Positions 8,585-18,344 of a stretch of DNA of 64,000 bases are shown here, piece by piece. The DNA is taken from positions 62,001 to 126,000 of the forward strand of contig SDZD01000021.1 in the NCBI GenBank assembly GCA_004172935.1, written 5' to 3'. Source of the stretch: a bacterium (GTDB lineage Bacteria > Armatimonadota > Abditibacteriia > Abditibacteriales > Abditibacteriaceae). The notes beneath the pieces are model-generated. The model saw nothing but the letters and a program-made list of their open reading frames with translations. It was not told the DNA's origin and ran no database searches. Positions within the stretch are counted from its first letter, which is position 1. The number at the start of each line of letters is the position of its first letter. Made by a program: the position numbers and the translations under genes.

Positions 8585-8870
8585 AATGAGGCGAGGTAAC
8601 GATTTCTGAAAATACTCCGAATTTATAATGAATCGGAATTGTTCTTGTTTTTCCGCAAATTGTCCTTTCCCGTGTGCGAAACCTTCATCTCAAATCTCTG
8701 TCATATACTGGTATACTAGATTGAGAGTTAAGGTCGTTCGCCAGTCCGGTTAGAGGTATTTGTTTGTGTGACGAGAATGTTTGTGATAGCGGTGAATGAG
8801 AGTCAGTGAATCCCTGAATTATGCCTCGCCGGAAGTTTTTATCGACTACCTTTTCTTCCATTCCGCCACC
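8585..8870 (+). other. Intergenic region upstream of GH127 with a weak promoter candidate
   Basis: No gene is supported here. TATACTGGTATA (8704-8715) is a short inverted repeat, and TATACT at 8712-8717 could be a -10 for the GH127 gene. No good -35 is placed correctly. It does not carry the GGG-TATAAT promoter or GATGAC operator seen in the xylan locus. Confidence 0.3.
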
Positions 8871-11672
8871 ATGCTCAATCCAAAAACTCAAACCGGCCTC
8901 ATTTATGGTGTCCTGAATCTGGCTTTGTTCGCGGCCTGCACCTCTTCGTTCGCTGCCGACGCTGTGATCAACCTGGCCAAAGTCGCCACGCCTTCCAGCC
9001 TTTACGTCTCTGGCGATACCAAGAACTCCGCGATTAAAGACGGCTTCACTCCGGCTAACTCTGCCGATAACGAACACGGCTCCTATGGCAACTGGCCCAA
9101 GGTCGATACCCAATGGGTGCAATATGATTGGACTCAGCCTGTTACTACCAACAAAATCGACGTTTATTGGTGGATTGACGGGCAGGGGGTTGGTGCGCCC
9201 AAGTCGTATCGTGTGCTTTATTGGAATGGTAATGCGTTCGTTCCTGTTGCGAACGCCACTGGTTTAGGCGTGGCGGGAAACACCTTCAATACCACCACTT
9301 TCGACGCTGTAACCACCGATAAATTGCGGTTGGAAGTCGTCTCCGATGGCAGGCTCTCCACTGGTATTCTCGAATGGAAAGCCTACAATTCAGGGCAAGT
9401 CCCAGCTTTTCCTCCTTCTGTAGAAGCGGGTATCGACCGCACAGTGATTCTTGGTGGCAAGACTTACTTAAGCGGTAAAGTCGAGTGGCTTGCTACTGGG
9501 ACTGGTAACTCGATACAGTGGAGTAAGCAAAGTGGCCCCGGAAAAGTGACTTTCACTAATGCCGCCTTGCCCGAAACTACGGCTACTTTCTCGGCGCCCG
9601 GTGACTATGTGTTGAAATTGGCGGCTTCGACTAACGGCAAACAGGCAGCATCAATGGTGAAAGTTCATGCTGAAGCGGCTCCTCCCAAACAGCGCCTTGA
9701 TGTGGTTTACACCAAGAAATACACCATTGATAGCCCGCTGTGGAATGCTCGCGCGAAGTCCCTCATCGTCAACTGGATTCCTCATTGCATCGACTATTGC
9801 GAGCGTACCGACCTTACCGAAGGGCAGGGCGGTATTGACAACTTTGTAGAGGCTGGCAAAGCGCTTCGCGGCGAGCCGCATGGTCGGCATTTGGGATATG
9901 TGTTCTCCAATGCCTGGGTTCACCAAACGGTGGAGTCGATGTGCATTGCTTTGATGGTCGATCCCAAGGGCGACCCCGAAATCATCGCCGCCCAGGCGAA
10001 GATGAAGGCCAAGTTAAACGATTGGATTCCGAAAATCCTCTCCGCACAAGAACCCGATGGCTATTTGCAAACCGCCTACACGCTGGCGAATCGTAGGTCG
10101 TGGAAAGAGCATTGGTCGCCCGACCATCGCGGTGACCACGAAGGATATGTCGCTGGCTACTTCATCGAGTCGGCAATCAACCACTACACCCTGACCAACG
10201 GACAGGATTTGCGCCTTTATAACGCGGCTAAAAAGTTGGCCGATTGCTGGGTGGCCAACATCGGCCCCGGCAAAAAAGAGTGGTACGACGGCCATCAGGA
10301 AATGGAACAGGCGCTGGTGCGTTTTGGTCGCTTTGTCAACGATACCGAGGGGAAAGGCAATGGCAAGGGCGACTCTTATATTAAGCTCGCGAAGTTCTTG
10401 TTGGACTCGCGCAAAGGCGGCTCGGAGTATGACCAGAGCCATCTGCCTCCCGGCCAGCAGTACGAAGCCGTCGGCCACGCTGTGCGCGCGACCTACTTTT
10501 ATTCGGGAATGGCTGACATCGCCGCCGAAACGGGCGACCGTGATTACGAGAGCGCCGTGATGTCGTTGTGGGACAACATGGTCAACAAGAAGTACTATGT
10601 GACTGGTGGCATCGGCAGTGGTGAAACATCCGAAGGCTTTGGCCCCGATTACTCGCTTCGCAATGAGGCTTACTGTGAGTCGTGTTCCAGCGCCGGGCTT
10701 ATTTTCTTCCAGTACAAACTCAACCTCGCTTACCACGATGCCAAATACGCCGACCTCTATGAGGAAACGATGTACAACGCATTGCTCGGAGCCACCGATT
10801 TGGATGGGCAGAACTTCAGTTACACCAACCCACTGGTCAACACCCGCCGCACACCCTGGCATGTTTGCCCTTGCTGTGTCGGTAACATTCCTCGCACATT
10901 GCTGATGCTGCCGACGTGGACCTATGTGAAGGATGCCGAGGGCATTTATGTCAACATGTTCGTCGGTAGCCGCATCAATGTCGAAAAGGTAGCGGGCACC
11001 GATGTAGAGATGGTGCAGAAAACCGACTATCCCTGGAACGGAAAAGTCGCCATTACTGTGAACCCGAAGCAGTCCAAGAACTTCTCGGTTTATGTGCGAA
11101 TCCCCAATCGCACCACCAGCAAACTCTATACGTCAACTCCGGCTGTCAGTGGTGTGAAGCAGTTCATGGTGAACGGCAAAGCCGTGACGCCCAAAATCGT
11201 GAAAGGCTATGCTGTGGTGACACGCCAATGGAAAGCGGGCGACCACATCGACTTTGAGTTGCCGATGGAGCCGCAGCGCATCAAGGCCGATTCCAATATT
11301 AAGGCCGATGAGGGGCGCGTCGCTTTGCGTTATGGCCCGCTGGTCTACAACGTGGAGCGTGCCGACCAAGTCAACTTTGACCAACCTTTAAGCGCGACCC
11401 CGCTCAAGGCACAGTGGCGCGGCGACCTGCTCGGTGGTGTGATGGCCCTCACAGGCACATGGGCTGATGGGACACCGATGCTCGCTATTCCTAACTACGC
11501 TCGTATGAACCGAGTCGGACAGGAACCTAATCAGGCGACGGGAGACCCCACAGTCAACTACGCTCCCGGCTCGACAACGGTGAGTGTTCAGACACCTGCT
11601 CCCGCCGCTCCCCGTCGTGCTGGCAACCGTTCGGGAACTCAATCGCAGGTGTGGCTCAAAGATCAGGGCTAA
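8871..11672 (+). CDS. GH127 family glycosidase (beta-L-arabinofuranosidase-like), secreted, multidomain
   Basis: 933 residues from the ATG at 8871, which starts a signal peptide ending near SSFA-ADA. Order: a discoidin/F5-8-like sugar-binding domain (about 27-180), an Ig/PKD-like domain (about 185-275), then the GH127 alpha/alpha barrel. The zinc-thiolate centre known from HypBA1 is present: Glu603 and Cys605 in ESC, and Cys668-Cys669 in CPCC, one of which would be the nucleophile. A conserved upstream Glu near 588 is the likely acid/base. It would remove terminal beta-L-arabinofuranose from glycans in the periplasm or outside. It stands alone, followed by a strong terminator. Confidence 0.88.
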   Translation: MLNPKTQTGLIYGVLNLALFAACTSSFAADAVINLAKVATPSSLYVSGDTKNSAIKDGFTPANSADNEHGSYGNWPKVDTQWVQYDWTQPVTTNKIDVYWWIDGQGVGAPKSYRVLYWNGNAFVPVANATGLGVAGNTFNTTTFDAVTTDKLRLEVVSDGRLSTGILEWKAYNSGQVPAFPPSVEAGIDRTVILGGKTYLSGKVEWLATGTGNSIQWSKQSGPGKVTFTNAALPETTATFSAPGDYVLKLAASTNGKQAASMVKVHAEAAPPKQRLDVVYTKKYTIDSPLWNARAKSLIVNWIPHCIDYCERTDLTEGQGGIDNFVEAGKALRGEPHGRHLGYVFSNAWVHQTVESMCIALMVDPKGDPEIIAAQAKMKAKLNDWIPKILSAQEPDGYLQTAYTLANRRSWKEHWSPDHRGDHEGYVAGYFIESAINHYTLTNGQDLRLYNAAKKLADCWVANIGPGKKEWYDGHQEMEQALVRFGRFVNDTEGKGNGKGDSYIKLAKFLLDSRKGGSEYDQSHLPPGQQYEAVGHAVRATYFYSGMADIAAETGDRDYESAVMSLWDNMVNKKYYVTGGIGSGETSEGFGPDYSLRNEAYCESCSSAGLIFFQYKLNLAYHDAKYADLYEETMYNALLGATDLDGQNFSYTNPLVNTRRTPWHVCPCCVGNIPRTLLMLPTWTYVKDAEGIYVNMFVGSRINVEKVAGTDVEMVQKTDYPWNGKVAITVNPKQSKNFSVYVRIPNRTTSKLYTSTPAVSGVKQFMVNGKAVTPKIVKGYAVVTRQWKAGDHIDFELPMEPQRIKADSNIKADEGRVALRYGPLVYNVERADQVNFDQPLSATPLKAQWRGDLLGGVMALTGTWADGTPMLAIPNYARMNRVGQEPNQATGDPTVNYAPGSTTVSVQTPAPAAPRRAGNRSGTQSQVWLKDQG

Positions 11673-11700
11673 AAATTAGGGCGATGGCGGTAATGCCAAA

Positions 11701-11736
11701 AATAAAGGCTCCCTCTGTTCAGAGGGAGCCTTTATT
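11701..11736. terminator. Bidirectional rho-independent terminator
   Basis: A perfect 17-bp stem (11701-11717 with 11720-11736, core GGCTCCCTCTG) followed by a T-rich run after 11736 and preceded by an A-rich run. It serves the GH127 gene and the convergent Spy-like gene. Confidence 0.9.
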
Positions 11737-11773
11737 TTAGAGTTTTTTTCATCGTGCTACTGCACGGGCTGGT

Positions 11774-12505
11774 TTATCGTGTTGCTGCTGCTGTTCGGGT
11801 TGCTGTCCTATCTGTGCGCTGGCCTCGGTATTCGGCCTGAATTTTATTCCACTCCTGCTGCTGGCTTTTGGTGAGAACCGCATCGACCTTGGTGTTGTTA
11901 TCGGTGTGAATCTTCTGGATGGCGTCCTGCTTCTGTTGTGCTGTGAAGGTTGTTTTGGCGCGGACTACATCTACTTCTTTGGCGGAGGCATCGGCCAGAG
12001 CCATTAGCTCGGACTTTTGCTTCACGTTCAGGTCCGAGATTTTCTCGTAGCGCTTGAGAAGGCGCTCGCGGCGCTGCTCGGCGGTGTCGCTGACGCCCAT
12101 GCCACCCTGGTTATCCTTGTATTTGGCCATTTGGGCTTCGGTCAAGGCTGCGCTGATGCGGCCAGAAATCTCGCCATGAACGCGCCGCACAACGTTGCTT
12201 TTCTGCTCGTCAGTGAGCGAAGTGTTGGCTCTGGCTGCGGCCATCTCGTCGCCAGCGGCTTGGAGAATGGCGAGGATGTGAGTGCGCTGGGCGGGCGCAA
12301 GTGTGCCGACCTGAGCTTCGATGCCTTGCAACAGACGCTCGCGCTTCTGTTCGCGGGTTTCGCCGGGAAGCAAGCCGCCCTGCATGGTTGTTGTGGCTTT
12401 GGCGCCATCTTTGGTGTCGTCAGCGCGAACTGGGCTGTAGGCCATCGACAACGCGAGGCCAGCGAGAACGAAAGTCGGAATGAATTGGATTTTGCGGATG
12501 AACAT
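11774..12505 (-). CDS. Spy/CpxP-like periplasmic helical protein
   Basis: 243 residues from the ATG at 12505, preceded by AAGGAGAT at good spacing. A signal peptide (MFIRKIQFIPTFVLAGLALS...) ends near VRA-DD. The mature part has two similar charged helical repeats, each with an E-Q-K/R-R-E-R-L-L start and a LTDEQKS or FTAQQKQ turn, about 90 residues apart. This is the LTxxQ-like pattern of Spy/CpxP chaperones and metal-sensor CnrX-type proteins. The mature part has no TM. An ATP-independent periplasmic chaperone role is inferred from pattern only. Confidence 0.55.
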   Translation of the reverse strand: MFIRKIQFIPTFVLAGLALSMAYSPVRADDTKDGAKATTTMQGGLLPGETREQKRERLLQGIEAQVGTLAPAQRTHILAILQAAGDEMAAARANTSLTDEQKSNVVRRVHGEISGRISAALTEAQMAKYKDNQGGMGVSDTAEQRRERLLKRYEKISDLNVKQKSELMALADASAKEVDVVRAKTTFTAQQKQDAIQKIHTDNNTKVDAVLTKSQQQEWNKIQAEYRGQRTDRTATRTAAATR

Positions 12506-12576
12506 GTTAAATGGATCTCCTTGAGCGCGAAGCAACTAAGACTTATTATCGAGTTGCTTCGCTGGTGAGGCTCAAT

Positions 12577-12777
12577 TTATGGAGTGGAATTGGAAATTGG
12601 TGCGACTTCTACGGGAGCATTTGGATCGTCGCTATTGAGAGTGGCATTGCTGCCTGCTGGAACTGACTCGCTCTATGTCGCCTGTGATGAGGGACGGAAC
12701 AGCAAGAGTCCACCGATGACTAAAAGCACGGCTATTGCGGCGCTGACATGGCGCCAGTCGACGGAAAAATTGCTCAT
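12577..12777 (-). CDS. Small single-TM protein, reading frame interrupted by an in-frame TAG
   Basis: A start at 12777 gives MSNFSVDWRHVSAAIAVLLV plus IGGLLLFRPSSQAT, then TAG at 12673-12675. The same frame continues open for 31 codons (SESVPAGSNATLNSDDPNAP, then VEVAPISNSTP) to TAA at 12577-12579. The first part is a one-pass membrane anchor; the second reads like a disordered extracytoplasmic tail. It begins 2 bases after the DUF1559 stop, so it is probably translated with that gene. Either a 34-residue protein ends at the TAG, or the TAG is a mutation of CAG or a sequencing error in a 66-residue protein. Confidence 0.5.
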
Positions 12778-12779
12778 GC

Positions 12780-13637
12780 TTACGGGTTCTGTGGGTTAGG
12801 CGGATTCTTCACTGCTCGCCACAAATCCTGATTGCGGAGTGCGCTCAGCTTTTGGGCTTTGACGTGGCCATCGGCATACAGCACGTTGGTCATTTCATTA
12901 TGGCGTGCCCACAAACGTCCAAATGAATCGCTTTTCCATGTTGCCGAATTGTTGGCATCGTAACCTGTCCACTTGCTGGGTGGTTTGATGTAGTAGTAAC
13001 CGCCAACCCAACCTCCGCCAGTGGTGCTATAGATGCTGCTCTCGGAGATCATCAGTGTCTCGGAGGGGGCATCCATCGCGCTCAATTGAATGGGAGCGGC
13101 TCCACCGCCGGACGAGGCGTAGTTGACACAGGGCGCTCCGGCTGTCGAGTTGCCGCCGCTATCAATACCTGCTGCGCAACCGGGGTCGGGCGCCATGTAC
13201 AAGGCGTTGTAACCGTAGGTCGTTTGGTAGTAGGCCAAACTTCCGTACACCGATTCGGAGGCGTTGCTGCTTTCCTTGAAAGATGGGCAAATGAGAATTT
13301 GACGAGAACCGACGTACTGTTTGGGTAGAAAACTTGCCCAGATGGCATCTCCATAACCATTACCTACGCCGGGTGACCACGGCTGCATAAGGCGCTCATC
13401 GTAGTCCTGTGAGTACATCATGACGCCGATACCGATTTGCTTCAGATTGCTGGCGCAGCTCGCTTTGCGCGCGTTCTCGCGTGCTCTGGCAAAAACAGGG
13501 AACAGAATCGAAGCTAGAATGGCAATAATAGCAATGACAACTAAAAGCTCGATAAGGGTGAAGCCGCCTTGCTTGACTTCTGAACGATGGCTCTGAATAG
13601 GGCGCCGCATCAAAGCGGGGCGATTGAAAATGAACAC
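12780..13637 (-). CDS. DUF1559 (prepilin-like, H-x9-DG) protein 1
   Basis: Type II secretion-style pseudopilin of about 286 residues. A short basic leader ends KQGG, cleaved before [17 protein letters not shown], followed by [17 protein letters not shown] and a globular domain. The C-terminal H-x9-DG motif reads [18 protein letters not shown]1559 proteins are abundant in Planctomycetes and Armatimonadota and are thought to be surface or periplasmic pseudopilins of unknown partner. The GTG at 13637 is preferred because GGAGGT precedes it by three bases; an ATG at 13610 lacks a ribosome site. A small membrane protein follows immediately. Confidence 0.85.
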   Translation of the reverse strand: MFIFNRPALMRRPIQSHRSEVKQGGFTLIELLVVIAIIAILASILFPVFARARENARKASCASNLKQIGIGVMMYSQDYDERLMQPWSPGVGNGYGDAIWASFLPKQYVGSRQILICPSFKESSNASESVYGSLAYYQTTYGYNALYMAPDPGCAAGIDSGGNSTAGAPCVNYASSGGGAAPIQLSAMDAPSETLMISESSIYSTTGGGWVGGYYYIKPPSKWTGYDANNSATWKSDSFGRLWARHNEMTNVLYADGHVKAQKLSALRNQDLWRAVKNPPNPQNP

Positions 13638-13777
13638 GATACCTCCAAGAAGCGGTCGTTGAAATATTGGGGGCCGCTCCCAATTGAAGATAGGCAATCA
13701 CATCTGTTAACCTGCTTGTGTAAGTCGTTGCGAGTTAAATCAATGCGGTTGCAGGAAACGTCCCAATAACGTTCCCT

Positions 13778-13811
13778 GACATGCTTCACTGTTGACGCAG
13801 TGAAGCATGTC
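13778..13811. promoter_or_regulatory. Perfect inverted repeat upstream of DUF1559 protein 1
   Basis: Arms GACATGCTTCACTG (13778-13791) and its complement at 13798-13811 surround a six-base loop. No T-tract follows on either strand, so this may be an operator or a 5' leader structure of the leftward DUF1559 gene rather than a terminator. I found no second copy. Confidence 0.45.
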
Positions 13812-13860
13812 CCTTTCCTTCTGCTTTCCTTGAAGTCCCAACTTCGACTGCTCAAGAACA

Positions 13861-13887
13861 TAATTCCGATTGAATTAATCGGAATTA
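13861..13887. promoter_or_regulatory. AT-rich palindrome TAATTCCGAT-N7-ATCGGAATTA
   Basis: Ten-base arms at 13861-13870 and 13878-13887, about 225 bases upstream of the DUF1559 gene start. The symmetry suggests a regulator-binding site. The rest of 13638-14029 holds no supported gene. Confidence 0.4.
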
Positions 13888-14029
13888 ACATGTGGTATTG
13901 TAAGCCCATTTTTCGCAATCGTCAAGTTATTACCTATGAGTTTCAGAATGAACTGTAGCCTGTTCTGGCGAGGTAATGACCGTGACCCAATCTTTCGTCC
14001 TGTTGTGGAGCGATAAGGGCAAAAATAAA

Positions 14030-14058
14030 AGCCTGCTAACTCAAAGAGTTAGCAGGCT
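14030..14058 (-). terminator. Terminator of the aminotransferase gene
   Basis: Stem AGCCTGCTAACTC / GAGTTAGCAGGCT with a three-base loop. Reading leftward it is followed by TTTTATTTTT, a good rho-independent tail. Confidence 0.88.
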
Positions 14059-14074
14059 AAGGCGTGACAGAGAC

Positions 14075-15325
14075 TTATGAAGCGGCATTGATCACTCTGC
14101 GTAAGTTCTCTATGCCCCTTTGGAGTTCTTCCATACTTGGCCCAAAGGAAAATCGCGCGTACTGGTCATATTTGCCCCGGCCTAATGGGCGACGGCCTCC
14201 GGGGTTGATGTCAAAGAAGTGGCCGGGGACTACGATAACTTGTTCTTCTAAGCCTTTCTGGAACAACTTCATGCCCGTATTTACTTCTTCTGGTAGCCCC
14301 TTGAGGTTGCCCCAACAATAGAAGGCGCCTTGAGGTGGGTTATCGACAGCAATGCCCAATTCTCTAAGCTCTCGCACCATGAACTCACGTTTCTGACTGA
14401 AGTTTTTTTGAATTGCTTTGGCTTCCTGAGTGGCGATCTCTTTTGTGACCAGACTGGCAGCCGCTACCTGGATAGGTCGCGCACAGCCACCGTCTAAAAA
14501 GCTACCCGCTGAAGCAAGACGTTCAATCACGGCCTCCGGGCCAATGGTCCAGGCGACTCGGAATCCGGGGTATCTCCAGTTCTTGGTTAGACCATCGAGA
14601 ATAACCACATCATCTGCGTTCACATCTTCGACGTAGGCCGCAGCGGAATGTGAGATGGCTTCGGAATCGTACAGATAATGCGAATAAAATTCGTCGAAAA
14701 TAAGAGCACATTTCGTCTCGCGACCAACGCTAATCCATTGCTCTAACGTTTCTCCTGCGATGAGTTGCCCCGTTGGGTTATTAGGATTGGAAATGATGAG
14801 CGACGAAAGCCCTCTGCCCACTATTTCCTGCTCGATGCGCTCTCCGCTCAATTGATAGGCTTGTTCGGGCGAAAGAGGAATCGGAATCGGGTTGAAGGTG
14901 CCGAATGCATCGAGCAATTCTTCGTAGGCGGTATAGTCAGGCAAAAAGTGGCCGACATTCGATTTGCCCAGTGTTGAAACAAGTCGGGTGAGGGCCAGTC
15001 GTCCACCAGAACAAATCGCGACGTTATCTTTCGTGTATTTGCTCTTTGAACCAACTCGGTAGCGCTCATTATATAAATCGGCGACTGCTTCACGTAGTTC
15101 GGGAAGGCCAATGACGGGGCCGTATTCGAGATCATTAATCGACCACGAGAACGAAGTCATGCGTGGTGGTGCGCCTTCCAATTCGCCTACTTCCGGTGCG
15201 CCTTGCCCAAGATTGGCCCAGTTTGGGCTGTCGGGGGTGTATCCGTGTTTTGCCGCTTCTGTCATGACATAGATAACACCGGTTTTGGGGACGGGACGGA
15301 AATTGTTGGAAGTCTGCGTATTCAT
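14075..15325 (-). CDS. Class I/II PLP-dependent aminotransferase
   Basis: 416 residues of fold-type I aminotransferase. Visible motifs: the substrate/cofactor segment SGGRLALTRL near 107, IISNPNNPTGQ near 195, FDEFYSHYLY near 228, and the PLP lysine in LDGLTKNWRYPGFRVAW near 265. The C-terminal domain ends with ARFSFGP, giving the carboxylate-binding arginine. It transfers amino groups between an amino acid and a keto acid; specificity is not evident. It stands alone, with terminators on both sides. Confidence 0.85.
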   Translation of the reverse strand: MNTQTSNNFRPVPKTGVIYVMTEAAKHGYTPDSPNWANLGQGAPEVGELEGAPPRMTSFSWSINDLEYGPVIGLPELREAVADLYNERYRVGSKSKYTKDNVAICSGGRLALTRLVSTLGKSNVGHFLPDYTAYEELLDAFGTFNPIPIPLSPEQAYQLSGERIEQEIVGRGLSSLIISNPNNPTGQLIAGETLEQWISVGRETKCALIFDEFYSHYLYDSEAISHSAAAYVEDVNADDVVILDGLTKNWRYPGFRVAWTIGPEAVIERLASAGSFLDGGCARPIQVAAASLVTKEIATQEAKAIQKNFSQKREFMVRELRELGIAVDNPPQGAFYCWGNLKGLPEEVNTGMKLFQKGLEEQVIVVPGHFFDINPGGRRPLGRGKYDQYARFSFGPSMEELQRGIENLRRVINAAS

Positions 15326-15465
15326 AAGATAAACAAAGAACGCCTGAAATCGGATTGGCGAAATGAGGTCATTGAGAGTTTGCCTTTAGCAAGCCCTTAT
15401 TCTCCCCGGTTTTGTGAACGACAAGATATTTTTGTCGCTTGTATTAACCCCTCTTCTAGAAATAG

Positions 15466-15501
15466 AAAACCCACCCCGATGCACGCATCGGGGTGGGTTT
15501 T
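15466..15501. terminator. Bidirectional terminator
   Basis: Stem AAAACCCACCCCGATGC / GCATCGGGGTGGGTTTT with a two-base loop and T-runs on both strands. It ends the GH92 transcript on the minus strand. Confidence 0.88.
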
Positions 15502-15524
15502 TTGTCTTAATTTGACTTTTGGGC

Positions 15525-18344
15525 TTATTGGGCGGTGATTTCGAGGCCGCTCAGTTTGGCATTCTGGTCGGGGCTGCCGGGGGCAGCAGAGACGCGAATG
15601 ACGATGTTGCCTTTGGCATCGGGAGTGATGTCTGCGAAGGTTTTGACAACGGCTTTGTTGACGCCACCGGCAGCGGCGAAGGTATCGAAGTTATGGAGGA
15701 CTTCCTTGCCGTTGATAGAGATGTTCTCGATACGCATACCAGCACCATCATCGAAAATCTCAGCGAAGTGCAACGTCACTTTGTATTTACCTGCGGGGAC
15801 TGCGTAGGAGTAGGACAGGTCTTTACCGTAACGCTCGAATTTGTAGACACGGGCTGGAGCTGCACCGGGGGCGCTTACATCTATGTTGAGGTTCTCCTGA
15901 CCTGCAACGCCGCCCTCGGTCATATTGGGGTCGCCGATGAATTCGCCGATTGTCTCATCGGTTCCGACGGCAATCTTGATAGGCAATTTCAGGGTAACTG
16001 GGCCGTTGACGGAAGGTGTTGGCAATGCCGCGTATTTGAAGCCGGCAGGCATACCGGAAACAGGACGATTCGCTTTGGACTGGCCCCAGCTCAGCTTGGG
16101 TTTGTTGCCCATGCGTAGCACAAGCTCGCCGCCGTTCATGATGTCGGTGTAGGTCAGGAACGACTTCGCGTAGTTCTTGCCGTTGAGTGTCGCCGACTGG
16201 ATGTACATGTTCTGAGCGGAGTTGTTGACGGCGGTTACCTTGAAGGATTTGCCGTTGACGAAGCGGAGCGTGGCTCCGTTGACGACAGGGCTACCGATTT
16301 CATAGGTGCCGCCCGACGGATTGACAGGGTAGAAGCCAAGGGCGCTGAAAACGTACCATGCTGACATCTGACCGCAGTCGTTATTACCGGGCTGACCGTC
16401 GGGCTGGTCGTTGTAGAACTTGTTCATGATTTCACGAACACGCTCTGCTGTCTTGGAAGGTACGCCCGCGTAGTTGTACATGTAGGCGACGTGGTGAACC
16501 GGTTCGTTACCGTGCGCGTACTGTCCGATGAGACCTGTGATGTCGGGGATGTCGGCCATCACATCATCTTTCTCGTTGAACATTTCGTCGAGCTTGGCAA
16601 CGAACGCTTTGTCGCCGCCAGTGATGTTGATGAGGCCGGGCACGTCCTGCATGACAGTCCAGTTGTATTGCCAGGCGTTTGCTTCGGTGTAATCAGCCCA
16701 AACGAGCTGTTTGGGATTGAAGGGGCGGCGCCATGTGCCATCGGCCTTGCGTCCGCGCATGAAACCAACATTAGTGTCGAAGGCGTTGCGATAGTTGGCG
16801 GCGCGATTGTAGAAGAGTTTGGCGTCCTCGGTGTGCCCCAATTTCTCGGCCATTTTCGCGATGCACCAGTCGTCGTAAGCGTATTCGAGCAGACGGGAGA
16901 CCGATTGCTTCTGGCCGCTACCAGTCGAGTTGATGTAGCCCTGAGCGATGTACTCAGAGAGGGCTACACGGTCGGGGCGGCGGTTGCTGCTGTTCATCGC
17001 AGTCAACTTGATGGCCTGATACGCCTTCTCGGCGTCGAATGAGCCGATGCCCTTGAGGTAGGTTTCAGCGACGACGGGAGCCGAGTGATAGCCAATCATG
17101 ACCCAGGCTTCGTTGCCCCACAGCGTCCACATCGGAGTGCTGATTTTCTCGTACTCCTCGAAGTGGTTGGTGATGGTGTTCACCATGTCCGACGAACGCT
17201 TCTGCTGGAACAAGTTGAGCAGAGGCATCTGGGCGCGGAAGGTATCCCACAGAGAAAAGGTCGAGTAGTAATCGAAGTTTCCTACGTGATTCTTTTTGTC
17301 GGGGCCGGTGTAGGTTTTATCAACGTCGTTGAACAACGTTGGTGTCAGGTAAGAGAAGTACAGGTTGCTGTAGAACGTGCGGCGAATCTTGGGATCGGGA
17401 GTCTGGATTTGAATGTCGCCGAGTGTGTTGTCCCAGGTTTTGACGGCTGCTGCTTTAACGGCGTCAAAATCGAAGCCCGAAATCTCGGTGCTCAGGTTTT
17501 TGCGGGCACCTTCGAGGCTTGTGCTGGAAATGCCGACCTTGACTGTAATCGCTTCGTTCGCGGTGGTTTTGTAGTTGACGAGTGCCTTGATGTTGCGCGA
17601 ATGAACATCCAAGGTGCCAGCCGCGACGGGTTGACCTTCGGCCTGAATGTCGGTGGAGGCGAAGGGCTTCGAGAACTGCATCACGAAGTACACACGGCGA
17701 GGGCCACCCCAATCGCCAACGAGGCGCATACCACTGATGGTGGTGTCATTCTCGACTTTGAGTTGAGCGTCCTGCAACGTGCCGCCAATCGAGGAGACAA
17801 GATCGACGACGATGTGGCTGTTGTCGGATTGGGGGAAGGTGTAGCGGTGCATACCGGCACGCGATGTGGCGGTAAGTTCGGCTTTCACCTGTGGTTTTTC
17901 GAGAAAAACGCTGTAGTAACCAGCGGTAGCTGTTTCGGTGTTGTGCGAGAAGCGCGAGGCGTAGGAACTGCCGTTGCGCGAGTTGAGGTCAACGGCGCCA
18001 ACGGCGGGCATCACCAGAATGTCGCCCAGACCACCGATACCAGTGCCGAGAAAGTGTGTGTGGCTGAAGCCGCGAATGGTGTTCTGGGAATAATGGTATC
18101 CCGAAACGCCGTCCCAACCGCCCTGCGGTGTGTCGGGGCTGAGCTGAACCATGCCGAAGGGGAGGGTGGCACCGGGAAAGGTGTGACCATGTTCGGCAGA
18201 ACCGACGAGTGTGTTGACGCTCGCGGCAGGTGACAGTGTGGCAGCGGTTTGCGCTTCTGCGTGGTTAGAGGCGAAGGCTAGACCGGCCAGAGCGAGTCCC
18301 AACGACAATTTGCGGATTGAATAGGTAAGGTTGGTGGTGTTCAT
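15525..18344 (-). CDS. GH92 family alpha-1,2-mannosidase with C-terminal malectin-like domain
   Basis: 939 residues from the ATG at 18344, with a signal peptide ending near AEA-QTA. The GH92 N-terminal beta-sandwich opens with VGSAEHGHTFPGATLPFGMV and carries GFSHTHFLGTG. The catalytic alpha/alpha barrel has the late calcium/acid region NDCGQMSAWYVFSALGFYP. The last 130 residues (about 805-939) form a malectin-like carbohydrate-binding module (KVTLHFAEIFDDGAGMR). It would trim alpha-mannosides from glycoproteins or mannans in a calcium-dependent inverting reaction. It stands alone, with no LacI-type operator upstream. Confidence 0.9.
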   Translation of the reverse strand: MNTTNLTYSIRKLSLGLALAGLAFASNHAEAQTAATLSPAASVNTLVGSAEHGHTFPGATLPFGMVQLSPDTPQGGWDGVSGYHYSQNTIRGFSHTHFLGTGIGGLGDILVMPAVGAVDLNSRNGSSYASRFSHNTETATAGYYSVFLEKPQVKAELTATSRAGMHRYTFPQSDNSHIVVDLVSSIGGTLQDAQLKVENDTTISGMRLVGDWGGPRRVYFVMQFSKPFASTDIQAEGQPVAAGTLDVHSRNIKALVNYKTTANEAITVKVGISSTSLEGARKNLSTEISGFDFDAVKAAAVKTWDNTLGDIQIQTPDPKIRRTFYSNLYFSYLTPTLFNDVDKTYTGPDKKNHVGNFDYYSTFSLWDTFRAQMPLLNLFQQKRSSDMVNTITNHFEEYEKISTPMWTLWGNEAWVMIGYHSAPVVAETYLKGIGSFDAEKAYQAIKLTAMNSSNRRPDRVALSEYIAQGYINSTGSGQKQSVSRLLEYAYDDWCIAKMAEKLGHTEDAKLFYNRAANYRNAFDTNVGFMRGRKADGTWRRPFNPKQLVWADYTEANAWQYNWTVMQDVPGLINITGGDKAFVAKLDEMFNEKDDVMADIPDITGLIGQYAHGNEPVHHVAYMYNYAGVPSKTAERVREIMNKFYNDQPDGQPGNNDCGQMSAWYVFSALGFYPVNPSGGTYEIGSPVVNGATLRFVNGKSFKVTAVNNSAQNMYIQSATLNGKNYAKSFLTYTDIMNGGELVLRMGNKPKLSWGQSKANRPVSGMPAGFKYAALPTPSVNGPVTLKLPIKIAVGTDETIGEFIGDPNMTEGGVAGQENLNIDVSAPGAAPARVYKFERYGKDLSYSYAVPAGKYKVTLHFAEIFDDGAGMRIENISINGKEVLHNFDTFAAAGGVNKAVVKTFADITPDAKGNIVIRVSAAPGSPDQNAKLSGLEITAQ

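Noticed and set aside
10014..10862. 282-codon open frame opposite GH127
   Set aside because: It lies entirely within the catalytic domain of GH127 and has no start context or recognisable motif.
17085..18233. 382-codon open frame opposite GH92
   Set aside because: It is fully antisense to a confident GH92 gene; its composition is the complement of that gene's codons.
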